Positions 1 to 6,272 of a DNA stretch of 6,707 bases are shown here, piece after piece; position 1 is the first letter of the stretch; every line of letters starts with the position of its first letter. The stretch is from Treponema sp. (GTDB lineage: Bacteria; Spirochaetota; Spirochaetia; Treponematales; Breznakiellaceae). The stretch covers positions 1 through 6,707 of the forward strand of contig JAITHQ010000057.1 in NCBI GenBank assembly GCA_031279925.1, in the 5' to 3' direction. Below the pieces are notes generated by a model. That model was not told the DNA's origin and searched no databases. It worked only from the letters and a program-made list of their open reading frames with translations. The translations under genes were made by a program, and so were the position numbers.

Positions 1-72
1 GCCAGACTGGATCAGATTCGCCAAGAAAAAGAGCGGCTCCTCCGGGGAGAACACGGGGGCCCTCGGGGTTAG
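1..72 (+). CDS. Possible 3' end of an unidentified gene (partial)
   Basis: Frame 1 is open from the window edge to a TAG at 70-72 and would encode 23 residues. The readable part contains LDQIRQEKERLL, a charged heptad-like stretch that could be the end of a coiled coil, followed by a Gly/Pro/Arg-rich tail. The family cannot be identified from so little. The support is only the open frame and plausible composition; a 23-codon open frame can occur by chance. The stop codon lies within the first copy of a short direct repeat (67-88), so the true end of the gene may have been altered by a repeat or insertion. Confidence 0.3.
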   Translation, partial: ARLDQIRQEKERLLRGEHGGPRG

Positions 73-155
73 ATTCTTTATTTTGACGTATCTACTCCCT
101 TCGGTTAGATTTTATTATGACGCACTACGGCTATTAAATTGACAGCTATTAAATC
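67..155. repeat. Short imperfect AT-rich direct repeats
   Basis: Two kinds of direct repeat are visible. GGTTAGATT-CTTTATTTT-GACG (67-88) is repeated as GGTTAGATT-TTATTAT-GACG (103-122), differing by a 2-base gap and one substitution. GCTATTAAAT occurs at 130-139 and again at 145-154, 15 bases apart. The second copy is preceded by TTGACA (139-144), but no good -10 box lies 16-18 bases further on. Function is unknown; these may be duplication scars or remnants of an older mobile element next to the IS. Confidence 0.4.
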
Positions 156-188
156 AATATTCCGTTTCCGCTGTCTCTTTGCGGGTGC

Positions 189-222
189 GAGGGGGGAAGT
201 ATCCCCACTGTCAACAAGTTAA
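189..222 (+). repeat. IS left inverted repeat
   Basis: The end has a G-rich outer part (GAGGGGGGAAG), then TATCCCC, then ACTGTCAACAAGTTAA. The inner 16 bases match the right end exactly. The outer part differs by a few bases and one length change. GGGGA...TCCCC (193-206) forms a small palindrome inside the repeat. Read outward on the minus strand, the repeat contains TTGACA, a perfect -35 box. Confidence 0.8.
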
Positions 223-241
223 GGATTTCCCTCTCAGCCCC

Positions 242-1099
242 TCAACAGTTAGATTTATGGTTGTGGTGAAACCGCGCTTGCCGGCAGATCCCTTTCCGGG
301 GAACCTCCCGGTCAGGGCGTACCGGCACTACCCGCCGCTCTATCTCCCTTACCAGTTCCCTCATCACCCGCGCCCGCGCTCCTCCTCCCTTCGTCATCAC
401 CACTGCTATCAGCCGGTCTTGGTATACCCCTACCGCGTGATTCACATGCACCCGGTATTCATACCGGTTCCCCCTCCCCTCGCGGGCTTCACCCACTTTC
501 CGGTTCGCCTCCCTCATGCAATGCGCCATGATGTTCGAAACCGTCATCATCGCGTAACAATCCTGCTTGACGTTGTCCGCCAGCCGCCCCGAAAAGTTCT
601 CCAACTCCATCCGCTACTTCACCGTCTGATACTTCGTCTCTATCCCCCACCGTTTGTGATACAACTCCGCAAACGCTTCATATTCTATCCCCTCTTCCCC
701 AACGTTAGTTACCAGCGTTTCCGTCTCACCGCTGCTAAGCGGCACACGCACCGCCCGCACCCGCAGCCCGCTGTTCCCCAGCGTTACCCGGCAATCCCGC
801 ATACGAGCCTTCAACGCTGGTTTGAAACAGTTCTTGCAGGGCTTCCCACCGTATCTTTTGCCGCGCCTTGCTGAACGTCTGCCGGCTCATGTGAATATCC
901 GCTTTTCCCGCCTGCTGGAAAAAGCGCGCGAGTGCGTTTTACGCGCTTTCCTTTACCATACCCAGCATGAAATACAGCAGTTCCGCAAAGGTCATTTTCC
1001 ATTTCCGGGTGAAGTCCTGTTCACGTTTCTTGCCCCGCCGTTGATAACTTAAGCGGCGTATCAAACGTATCAGCGGCTACTACACAGTTTTTTCCCCAT
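242..1099 (-). pseudogene. IS4-family transposase, multiply disrupted
   Basis: This relic would encode a DDE transposase of the IS4 family. The C-terminal half contains YHKRWGIETKYQTVK, an exact fit to the Y-(2)-R-(3)-E-(6)-K signature, where E is the third catalytic acid. After one stop the frame continues with RMELENFSG and ends in FHHNHKSNC, typical of this group. The N-terminal half, in another frame, reads KMTFAELLYFMLGMVKES and later MSRQTFSKARQKIRWEAL, the usual N-terminal region. Lesions seen, in gene order: the ATG at 1099 (MGKKLCSSR) is followed by TGA at 1070-1072 and needs a one-base shift to reach the conserved frame; TAA at 939-941 replaces a sense codon (probably CAA); a frame change and deletion near 790-820 has removed the central region with the first two catalytic Asp residues; TAG at 614-616 lies where a Gln codon (CAG) is expected. 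About 280 codons remain where roughly 400-450 are usual. The gene is dead. Confidence 0.88.
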
Positions 1100-1124
1100 G
1101 ATATTCCCTCCCCGCTTCAGTATA
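1097..1124 (-). promoter_or_regulatory. Relic -10 box and ribosome site of the transposase gene
   Basis: On the minus strand a TATACT box (1119-1124) is followed by a strong purine-rich ribosome site, GGGGAGGG (1106-1113), six bases before the ATG at 1099. No convincing -35 box lies 16-18 bases upstream of the TATACT. These signals support 1099 as the original start codon, although the frame is now lost within ten codons. Confidence 0.45.
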
Positions 1125-1150
1125 TCATGCTTTTTTGCCGCGAGTTCGGC

Positions 1151-1183
1151 TTAACTTGTTGACAGTGGGAAGTCTTCCCCCTC
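1151..1183 (-). repeat. IS right inverted repeat
   Basis: This is the reverse complement of the left end: TTAACTTGTTGACAGT followed by GGGAAG-T-CTTCCC and a C-run. The GGGAAG/CTTCCC palindrome (1167-1179) is perfect here and weaker at the left end. Outward on the plus strand the repeat carries TTGACA (1159-1164), directed at the downstream lipoprotein gene. Confidence 0.8.
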
Positions 1184-1233
1184 CTTTTTATATGGTAGTT
1201 TTTACCCTTTATTTCTGATATAGTGGTTTTGTT

Positions 1234-2604
1234 ATGCGCCCTGGAAAAATTATCCGGCTTTTGGGCCTGCCGTCCCTTGTTTGTCTATTGCTGCTTACCG
1301 CTTGTTCGCGCTTGGGATGGGGGGTGCTGCTCTGGGCAGCCGAAGACCCGGACATCCCTTCGGGGGCTGTGTTGCCGGTGTATATTCGTTCCAATATCGA
1401 TAAGGTATGGGTTGTGGGCGTTCCCAAGGCATACCAGAACAGTAAAGATGCGCTCGGCAAAATCGAGGTTCCCCTTCCGCGGTTTGAACTGGTGGGAAGC
1501 AAAAGAAAGGCAAAAAAATGGGCTGCGGAATTTGCTCCCTACGCCCATGTTTACGCGGAAAATCTTCAGGACGGACTGCCTATCCGGGAATACTCTGATA
1601 ATGGCGCCCGAAGGGTTTACCGGCTGCGCGCCGGAGAAATTATCAAAATTATTTCGATGGCGGAAGGGATTCCCGCGATCAGCGCTTCCGGTGAACCGCT
1701 GCCCGGAGAATGGTACAAGGTGCTTACCCAGGATGGCAGTACCGGGTTTTGTTTTTCGTACCGGCTTAAGCTCTTTGACCACTACGGCGGGCCGCTTGCC
1801 CTTGCCCCGGCAGCCGAAGAAGACGCGGCGGACCCTGATCTGGATATGCTGCTGGCAAAAGTCTGGTCTCCCGAATCCTATGCGCTAATGGTCAACAGCC
1901 GCCGCATCAATCTGGATGAACTTTCGCGCCACTGGCAATTTGATCCGGGGCAGGATACCGGCGCGGCTCATATTTACCTTCCCGGCCTTGACCGCAGTTT
2001 TCCCTATACGGCTATCCGCCCGGATGGAGAACGCACCTGGCGTTTTGAAGGCGGCAATCTACAAATGGCCCTTCGTTCCGATACCAGTCTTGCGGTACAG
2101 TTTACCGAAGCCAACGGCGGTATAAGAACGCTGCTTTTTACTGCCCTGCCCGCCGCTGTGGACGATCTTATTATGCAGGAAAGCGCCCGGCGCGAAGGTC
2201 TGTACCAGGCCATTTACGCGCAGGGGCCGGTTTTTACCAGCAGTAACTATGGCACTATTATTTTTGACGAAAACGGCGGCTTTGCCTGGCGCGGTTTTGA
2301 TCTGCTTGTTCCCCAGGTGATCCCGGACGGCGTGGAAGGCGGCGGCAGGGTTTCGATGGACCTTTTCCTTGGCCCCAGCCTGGAGGATCGTTACAATGGA
2401 GCCTTTACCCTTCATTTTAACGGCGGCGGACCGGCGGCGCAGGTCCATTTTCTGTATACTCTGGATAATCAGGGCTTTCGCCTGGAGGCCGCGCCAGAGT
2501 CCAGCATGGAAGGCGTAACCCTTACCCGGCGGGCCGCATCTCCCCTGGTGCTGTACTTTTTTAGGGATACGGAACCGGCCCTGTTCCATTCCCCCGAATG
2601 GTAA
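1234..2604 (+). CDS. SH3-like domain lipoprotein
   Basis: A 456-residue predicted lipoprotein. Residues 1-24 form a signal peptide: a basic start (R2, K5, R8), a hydrophobic core, and the lipobox L21-T22-A23-C24, so Cys24 should be lipidated and the protein held at a membrane facing the periplasm or cell surface. Residues about 113-182 look like a bacterial SH3 domain: short beta-rich segments, GLPIREYSD near the start, GEWYKVLTQDGSTGFCF near the end, then LKLF. An Ala/Glu/Asp-rich linker (about 189-204) leads to a C-terminal domain (205-456) that is rich in aromatic residues and probably beta-structured, with no family I can name. Bacterial SH3 domains often bind cell-wall peptides; that role here is inference. 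ATG at 1234 is the only usual start, because an in-frame TGA lies at 1216-1218, yet no Shine-Dalgarno sequence precedes it. The gene ends three bases before the ABC-F gene, implying an operon. The fold assignment is by eye. Confidence 0.87.
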   Translation: MRPGKIIRLLGLPSLVCLLLLTACSRLGWGVLLWAAEDPDIPSGAVLPVYIRSNIDKVWVVGVPKAYQNSKDALGKIEVPLPRFELVGSKRKAKKWAAEFAPYAHVYAENLQDGLPIREYSDNGARRVYRLRAGEIIKIISMAEGIPAISASGEPLPGEWYKVLTQDGSTGFCFSYRLKLFDHYGGPLALAPAAEEDAADPDLDMLLAKVWSPESYALMVNSRRINLDELSRHWQFDPGQDTGAAHIYLPGLDRSFPYTAIRPDGERTWRFEGGNLQMALRSDTSLAVQFTEANGGIRTLLFTALPAAVDDLIMQESARREGLYQAIYAQGPVFTSSNYGTIIFDENGGFAWRGFDLLVPQVIPDGVEGGGRVSMDLFLGPSLEDRYNGAFTLHFNGGGPAAQVHFLYTLDNQGFRLEAAPESSMEGVTLTRRAASPLVLYFFRDTEPALFHSPEW

Positions 2605-2607
2605 ACT

Positions 2608-4611
2608 ATGGCCTTTGTTCAGTTTTCAAAAGTGTCGCTGGCTTTTGGCGACCGGGACATCCTAAAAGAAATAAGCCTTCACCTTGCCGCCGGTTCCCGC
2701 GCTTGCCTGGCCGGGGCAAATGGATCGGGCAAATCAACACTGATGAAAGTAATTGCCGGTGTCATAAACGCCGATTCCGGCGACCGGGCGGTGCAGAAAG
2801 GGGCGCGTATTTCCTACCTGCCCCAATCGGGAATCGTCCACCGGGGCGGAACCCTGCGCGCCGAAGTGGAAACTGCCTTTGCCCCAATCGCCGCCCTGCT
2901 CGCCCAGGCCGAGGCCATTGGCGGCAGGCTGGCCCTGGCGAAAAACGGCGACAGCGCTGTGGCGTCTCTGCTTGAAGAACATCACCGTATACAGGAACAG
3001 GTAGAACAGTCCGGCTACTACCGCCGCGAAGCGCTTATCTCGCTGGTGCTTTCCGGCCTTGGTTTTTCCGTGAACGATCTGGACCGCGATACCGGCGAAT
3101 TTTCAGGCGGCTGGCAGATGCGCATTGCCCTGGCAAAGGTCCTTATGGAACAGCCGGATATTCTGCTGCTGGATGAACCGACTAATTATCTTGACATCGA
3201 GGCCCGTTCCTGGCTGGAAGGCTGGCTTAAAACTTTTCCCGGCGGCTGCCTGCTTGTTTCCCATGACCGTTATTTTCTTGATGTTACCGTTAACGAGGTA
3301 TATGAACTTTTTGCCGGCAACTTAAAACGTTACGCCGGCAACTACAGCGCCTACGAACAGACGCGGCAGGCGGAGCTGGAAAGCCTTGTTAAACGCTACC
3401 AGGAACAGCAGGAAGAAATTGCCAAAACCGAGGCGCTTATCCGCCGGTTCCGCTACAAGGCAAGCAAGGCCGCCTTTGCCCAGGAACTTATTAAACGGCT
3501 GGAAAAAATCGAGCGGATTGAAATTCCCGATTCTTTTAAACGGATCAACATCGCAATTCCCAAGGCTCCCCATTCCGGCAAAATCGCCCTTACCCTCCAG
3601 GGCATTGGTAAACGGTACGGCCAGCGGCAGGTGCTTGCCGGGCTTGACCTTCTTGTTGAAGCGGGCGAGCGGCTGGTAGTGGCCGGGCCAAACGGAGCGG
3701 GCAAAAGCACCCTGCTGCGAATCCTTGCGGGCGAAGATCTGCATTACGAGGGAACGGCGCGTTACGGCGCGGGCGTGGCCGCCGCTTATTTTTCCCAGGA
3801 CGCCGCCGAGGCCATGACCGGCAGCGAACAGGCGCTTGAGTTTATCGAGGCAGCCGCCCCCACTGCCCTTGTTCCCAAAGCGCGGGATCTTCTGGGGGCG
3901 TTTCTCTTTCGCGGCGACGATGTGTACAAACCGGTTTCGGTGCTTTCCGGCGGCGAAAAAAGCCGTCTTGCCCTTTTGCGGATGCTGCTGTGTCCGGTAA
4001 ACTTTCTTGTTCTGGATGAGCCAACAAACCACCTTGATCTGTACTCCAAGGATATTCTGCTGGACGCGCTGCGGCAGTTTGCCGGAACCATTATCTTTGT
4101 TTCCCACGACCGGGCGTTTATGGAAGCCCTTTCTACCAAAACCCTGGAACTTGCTCCAAACGCACAGGCCCCGGCGCAGGCGCGGCTTTTTTACGGCAAT
4201 TACGCCTACTATCTTGACCGGCTTGAACGGGAAAAAGCGGGGGAAACGGAAACCGAAAGGCCGGACAAAAACCAAAACGCGGAAATTGCATTCAAACAGA
4301 TGGAAGCTCCGCCGGAAAGCCTCGGTGTTTCCGCCGCTGAATTCCGCGAGCAAAGCAAACGGCGGCAGGCGCTTGTCCGCCGCCTGGAGCGGCAGGAAGA
4401 AGAAATTCTTAAAGCCTTAGACGATCTTGAACGCCAAAAGGCAGGGGCCGAAGCGGAACTGGCCCGGCCCGATGTGTATTCCAATGCCGAAAAGGCAAAA
4501 GCGGCGCAGCGCCGCCTGGACCGGGCGGCGGCGGCAATTGCCGCAAAAACCGCCGAATGGGAATCGGCGGCGGCGGAACTAAGCGCCGCCAGAGCCAAGC
4601 CTATTGCTTGA
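2608..4611 (+). CDS. ABC-F family ATPase (translation factor type)
   Basis: A 667-residue soluble protein with two ABC ATPase domains and no membrane segments, the hallmark of ABC-F proteins, which act on ribosomes in the cytoplasm rather than as transporters. Domain 1 has Walker A GANGSGKST (36-44), Q-loop near 73, signature SGGWQ (166-170), Walker B with Glu DILLLDEPTNYLD (184-196) and H-loop His219. The linker (about 243-325) is highly charged and contains FRYKASKAAFAQELIKRLEK, typical of the arm that contacts P-site tRNA in YdiF/YheS/Uup-like members. Domain 2 has GPNGAGKST (360-368), LSGGEKSR (446-453), NFLVLDEPTNHLD (465-477) and His500. Residues about 575-663 form a charged C-terminal coiled coil. 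All catalytic motifs are intact, so it should be active. The start follows the lipoprotein stop by three bases and has no strong ribosome site, suggesting translational coupling. A housekeeping YdiF/YheS-like factor is more likely than a drug-resistance member, but sequence motifs alone do not separate these. Confidence 0.95.
   Translation: MAFVQFSKVSLAFGDRDILKEISLHLAAGSRACLAGANGSGKSTLMKVIAGVINADSGDRAVQKGARISYLPQSGIVHRGGTLRAEVETAFAPIAALLAQAEAIGGRLALAKNGDSAVASLLEEHHRIQEQVEQSGYYRREALISLVLSGLGFSVNDLDRDTGEFSGGWQMRIALAKVLMEQPDILLLDEPTNYLDIEARSWLEGWLKTFPGGCLLVSHDRYFLDVTVNEVYELFAGNLKRYAGNYSAYEQTRQAELESLVKRYQEQQEEIAKTEALIRRFRYKASKAAFAQELIKRLEKIERIEIPDSFKRINIAIPKAPHSGKIALTLQGIGKRYGQRQVLAGLDLLVEAGERLVVAGPNGAGKSTLLRILAGEDLHYEGTARYGAGVAAAYFSQDAAEAMTGSEQALEFIEAAAPTALVPKARDLLGAFLFRGDDVYKPVSVLSGGEKSRLALLRMLLCPVNFLVLDEPTNHLDLYSKDILLDALRQFAGTIIFVSHDRAFMEALSTKTLELAPNAQAPAQARLFYGNYAYYLDRLEREKAGETETERPDKNQNAEIAFKQMEAPPESLGVSAAEFREQSKRRQALVRRLERQEEEILKALDDLERQKAGAEAELARPDVYSNAEKAKAAQRRLDRAAAAIAAKTAEWESAAAELSAARAKPIA
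4545..4570 (-). terminator. Intrinsic terminator of the small lipoprotein gene, inside the ABC-F gene
   Basis: Read on the minus strand, CCGCCGA (4570-4564), a 7-base loop and TCGGCGG (4556-4550) form a perfect 7-bp GC-rich stem, followed at once by TTTTT (4549-4545). This is a textbook rho-independent terminator. It begins 31 bases after the stop of the minus-strand lipoprotein gene, so it fits as its terminator, yet it lies wholly in the last codons of the oppositely directed ABC-F gene. On the plus strand the hairpin lacks a T-run and should not stop ABC-F transcription. Confidence 0.65.
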
Positions 4612-5203
4612 TCATTATTACTTCTTTTATATCCACTATGGAAGCCGCTTCTGCTGGCAGTTCGACACTGGTTTTGATTTTTGTGCCGTTTTGGTTTATT
4701 TGAATATTGTTCGCCAAAACAACCGTTTCATCAATAGAGTCTTTGGGCAATTCAGTTGTTATGATTATTGAATGATTATTATCATCAAGAGATATTGTTG
4801 TTCCATCCGTAGGTTGAGGGGGCGTAAAAGACATTTTAATGAATTCCCATGTAAAAAGAATTTTGGAACCGGTAAAGGCCAGTGTCATTTTATTTAGCCC
4901 CTCCGAGGTGTTTGCATTTGCATTAATGGTTATGGTTGTTTCATTGGTCATTGTTACTTTCATGTCACTGCCATACAGCAATTCCATCATTTCATTCCAC
5001 TCTTGGCCTTGCGATACAAGAATCTCCTTTACGGTTTTTGTTTGGGATACTGACCCTTTCCATGTTCCATGCAATTGCGAAAGGCTTGTGACTTTACTCC
5101 AGGTATCCACAACCCCGCCGGTTGTAGTATCGCAGGCTGCCAGCGCCATTCCAAAGGCCAGTATGCAAACCAGCCCCGCAGCAAACAAACTGTTCTTTTT
5201 CAT
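4601..5203 (-). CDS. Small predicted lipoprotein of unknown function
   Basis: A 200-residue predicted lipoprotein. The signal peptide has a KK start, a hydrophobic core and the lipobox L21-A22-A23-C24, followed by a DTTTGG linker. The mature part begins WSKVTSLSQLHGTWKG, a pattern common at the start of small beta-barrel or lipocalin-like lipoproteins, and continues with alternating Thr/Asn/Ile-rich stretches suggesting mainly beta structure. I recognise no named family. The start is supported by a clear ribosome site AGGGGGA (5208-5214), four bases from the ATG. The gene is visibly more AT-rich than the ABC-F gene it meets tail to tail: the two coding regions overlap by 11 bases (4601-4611). 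It has its own promoter (5325-5353) and probable terminator (4545-4570), so it looks like a single-gene unit. The composition contrast may indicate a different origin or simply weak constraint on a surface protein. Confidence 0.88.
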   Translation of the reverse strand: MKKNSLFAAGLVCILAFGMALAACDTTTGGVVDTWSKVTSLSQLHGTWKGSVSQTKTVKEILVSQGQEWNEMMELLYGSDMKVTMTNETTITINANANTSEGLNKMTLAFTGSKILFTWEFIKMSFTPPQPTDGTTISLDDNNHSIIITTELPKDSIDETVVLANNIQINQNGTKIKTSVELPAEAASIVDIKEVIMIKQ

Positions 5204-5324
5204 TTTGTCCCCCTAACGGCAAATAATGCTGTTCCAAAATATCAGATTTTGAGACAGCCCAAATTACGTGTTTTAACTTTTTAAAAATTTTTTAAAAAAA
5301 TTATATGCCTCGTCCATATTTTAA

Positions 5325-5353
5325 ATTATAGTAGATACAGGTCCAAAAGTCAA
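5325..5353 (-). promoter_or_regulatory. Near-consensus sigma70-type promoter for the small lipoprotein gene
   Basis: On the minus strand TTGACT (5353-5348) and TATAAT (5330-5325) are separated by exactly 17 bases. The expected start is near 5318, giving a leader of about 115 bases before the ATG at 5203. The leader begins with long A and T runs (5273-5300), has a second TATAAT (5305-5300) without a matching -35 box, and a small CAAAAT/ATTTTG hairpin (5235-5251). The -35 box lies about 15 bases beyond the stop codon of the DeoR gene, so the lipoprotein gene can be expressed independently of it. Confidence 0.72.
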
Positions 5354-5368
5354 AAAACAAGCGGTGTT

Positions 5369-6148
5369 TTATGAATTCGCCCGGCTGCCGGCAACTATTG
5401 TTTTTATATCGATGTCCGCCAGTTGGTTTATGTATTCCGGGCTTATGCCCGAATCGGTTATTAAATAATCGATTTTATCCTGACAGCCAAGGGACGCGAA
5501 CAGCACTTTTTCCAGCTTGCTTGAATCTACCAACAGGTACACCGTTTTTGCGGAATTGATCATAGCCCGCTTAAGGGGAAGATCGGTAAAGCTGGGGTAG
5601 GTAAGGCCCGCCGCGAGGGAAAAACCGCCCGCGGCCAGAAAAAGTTTTTCCACATAAAGATCATTAAAAATATAGCTTGCCTTTTCGCCGGTAAGGGACA
5701 GGGTTGGGGCCTTGAATTCCCCGCCGGTCATCAAAATGGTGTTAGTCGGTTCCTTTCCCAGCGCCAGGGTAATATTGATGGCGGGAGTAACAATTTTAAG
5801 GTTGGTTTTGCCGGCAAGAAATTTGATCATCTCTGTAACGGTAGTTCCCGAATCGAGGATAATGCTGTCACCGGAAGAAACAAATTCCGCAGCCTTGGCG
5901 CTGATCAGGGTTTTTAGTTCCATGTTGGTATGGCGCTCAAGTTCTATTCTTGAAGCAAAGGAAGAATAATTGCTGATAAAAGCGCCGCCATGCTGACGGG
6001 TAATAAGGCCGGAATCTTCCATGATTCCCAGGTCCTGGCGGATTGTAGGCTCGGACACCTGAAAGATCGATTTTAATTCCTGTACACGGCAGCTCCCGTT
6101 TTCACGAAGCAATTCAAGTATTTTTTCACGCCGCTGTTCGGGAAACAT
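5369..6148 (-). CDS. DeoR-family transcriptional regulator
   Basis: A 259-residue cytoplasmic DNA-binding regulator, full length for the family. Residues 5-57 form the DeoR winged helix-turn-helix, with RREKILELLRENG, the recognition helix around VSEPTIRQDL (31-40), then the wing ITRQHGGAF. Residues about 80-252 form the sugar-phosphate sensor domain: DSGTT (99-103) is the phosphate-binding loop, followed by TGGEF (141-145), FLAAGGFS, and VDSSKLEK (207-214), the last replacing the more usual ADHSKF-type motif. Members of this family usually repress sugar or polyol catabolic genes until a phosphorylated sugar binds. The ligand here cannot be read from the sequence, and no sugar gene lies in the window. 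ATG at 6148 is the only start: an in-frame TGA lies just upstream and no other start codon intervenes. No Shine-Dalgarno sequence is present. Its promoter and an operator-like palindrome lie directly upstream, suggesting autoregulation. Confidence 0.95.
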   Translation of the reverse strand: MFPEQRREKILELLRENGSCRVQELKSIFQVSEPTIRQDLGIMEDSGLITRQHGGAFISNYSSFASRIELERHTNMELKTLISAKAAEFVSSGDSIILDSGTTVTEMIKFLAGKTNLKIVTPAINITLALGKEPTNTILMTGGEFKAPTLSLTGEKASYIFNDLYVEKLFLAAGGFSLAAGLTYPSFTDLPLKRAMINSAKTVYLLVDSSKLEKVLFASLGCQDKIDYLITDSGISPEYINQLADIDIKTIVAGSRANS

Positions 6149-6155
6149 GATTAAA

Positions 6156-6185
6156 ATAATACCGTTTTCGGTATTTAAAAGTCAA
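6156..6185 (-). promoter_or_regulatory. Promoter of the DeoR-family gene, possibly giving a leaderless mRNA
   Basis: On the minus strand TTGACT (6185-6180), an 18-base spacer and TATTAT (6161-6156) make a good sigma70-type promoter. The -10 box ends only seven bases before the ATG (6148), so transcription should start at or within a base or two of the start codon. The absence of any ribosome site fits a leaderless transcript. The -35 region TTGACTTTT is identical to that of the small lipoprotein promoter. Confidence 0.6.
6158..6175. promoter_or_regulatory. Palindromic operator candidate for the DeoR-family regulator
   Basis: AATACCG (6158-6164) and CGGTATT (6169-6175) form a perfect inverted repeat around TTTT. 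The site fills the spacer and overlaps the -10 box of the regulator's own promoter, where a bound repressor would block RNA polymerase. Binding by this particular regulator is inference from position. Confidence 0.55.
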
Positions 6186-6209
6186 TCTCGTAGCCGCCTC
6201 TGCCGGATC

Positions 6210-6237
6210 AATCGATTTTTGTGTTTTCCCATCGATT
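6210..6237. repeat. Small inverted repeat AATCGAT/ATCGATT
   Basis: AATCGAT (6210-6216) and ATCGATT (6231-6237) are perfect 7-base inverted arms around a 14-base T-rich spacer, 60-90 bases upstream of the DeoR start. Arm centres lie 21 bases apart, about two helical turns, so it could be a second regulator site. ATCGAT is itself palindromic, so the pair may equally be chance. Confidence 0.4.
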
Positions 6238-6272
6238 ATATAGTTGCTCCCCTTAAGAATAACTAAAGAAGG

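Larger units (their letters stand above)
189..1183 (-). mobile_element. Degenerate IS4-type insertion sequence, internally deleted
   Basis: Matching inverted ends (189-222 and 1151-1183) enclose a minus-strand IS4-family transposase relic. At about 995 bp it is shorter than the usual 1.4-1.6 kb of IS4-type elements, consistent with the central deletion seen in the transposase. No clear target-site duplication is visible: the left flank ends in GCGGGTGC and the right flank begins with TCCTTTTTA. The duplication has therefore decayed, or one end was formed by rearrangement. The element sits about 50 bp upstream of the lipoprotein/ABC-F pair. It cannot move by itself, but its ends might still be recognised by a related intact transposase elsewhere in the genome. 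Confidence 0.75.

Noticed and set aside
179..874. Long plus-strand open frame (231 codons, Pro/His/Arg-rich)
   Set aside because: It is the antisense of the transposase relic; its composition is that of a shadow frame, and the minus strand shows clear IS4 motifs.
811..1002. Minus-strand open frame of 63 codons in the IS
   Set aside because: It is out of frame with the conserved N-terminal transposase reading, which runs through the same bases in another frame.
1223..1888. Plus-strand open frame of 221 codons overlapping the SH3-like lipoprotein
   Set aside because: It has Cys/Arg/Leu-rich, low-information sequence and is offset from the lipoprotein frame, which has a proper signal peptide and full length.
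3322..4353. Minus-strand open frame of 343 codons inside the ABC-F gene
   Set aside because: It is the complement of a gene with intact Walker and signature motifs; long antisense frames are expected in GC-rich coding DNA.
5352..5371. AAAACA/TGTTTT hairpin with T-run after the DeoR gene as terminator
   Set aside because: The six-base stem is almost all A-T, overlaps the stop codon and the next -35 box, and is too weak to call.
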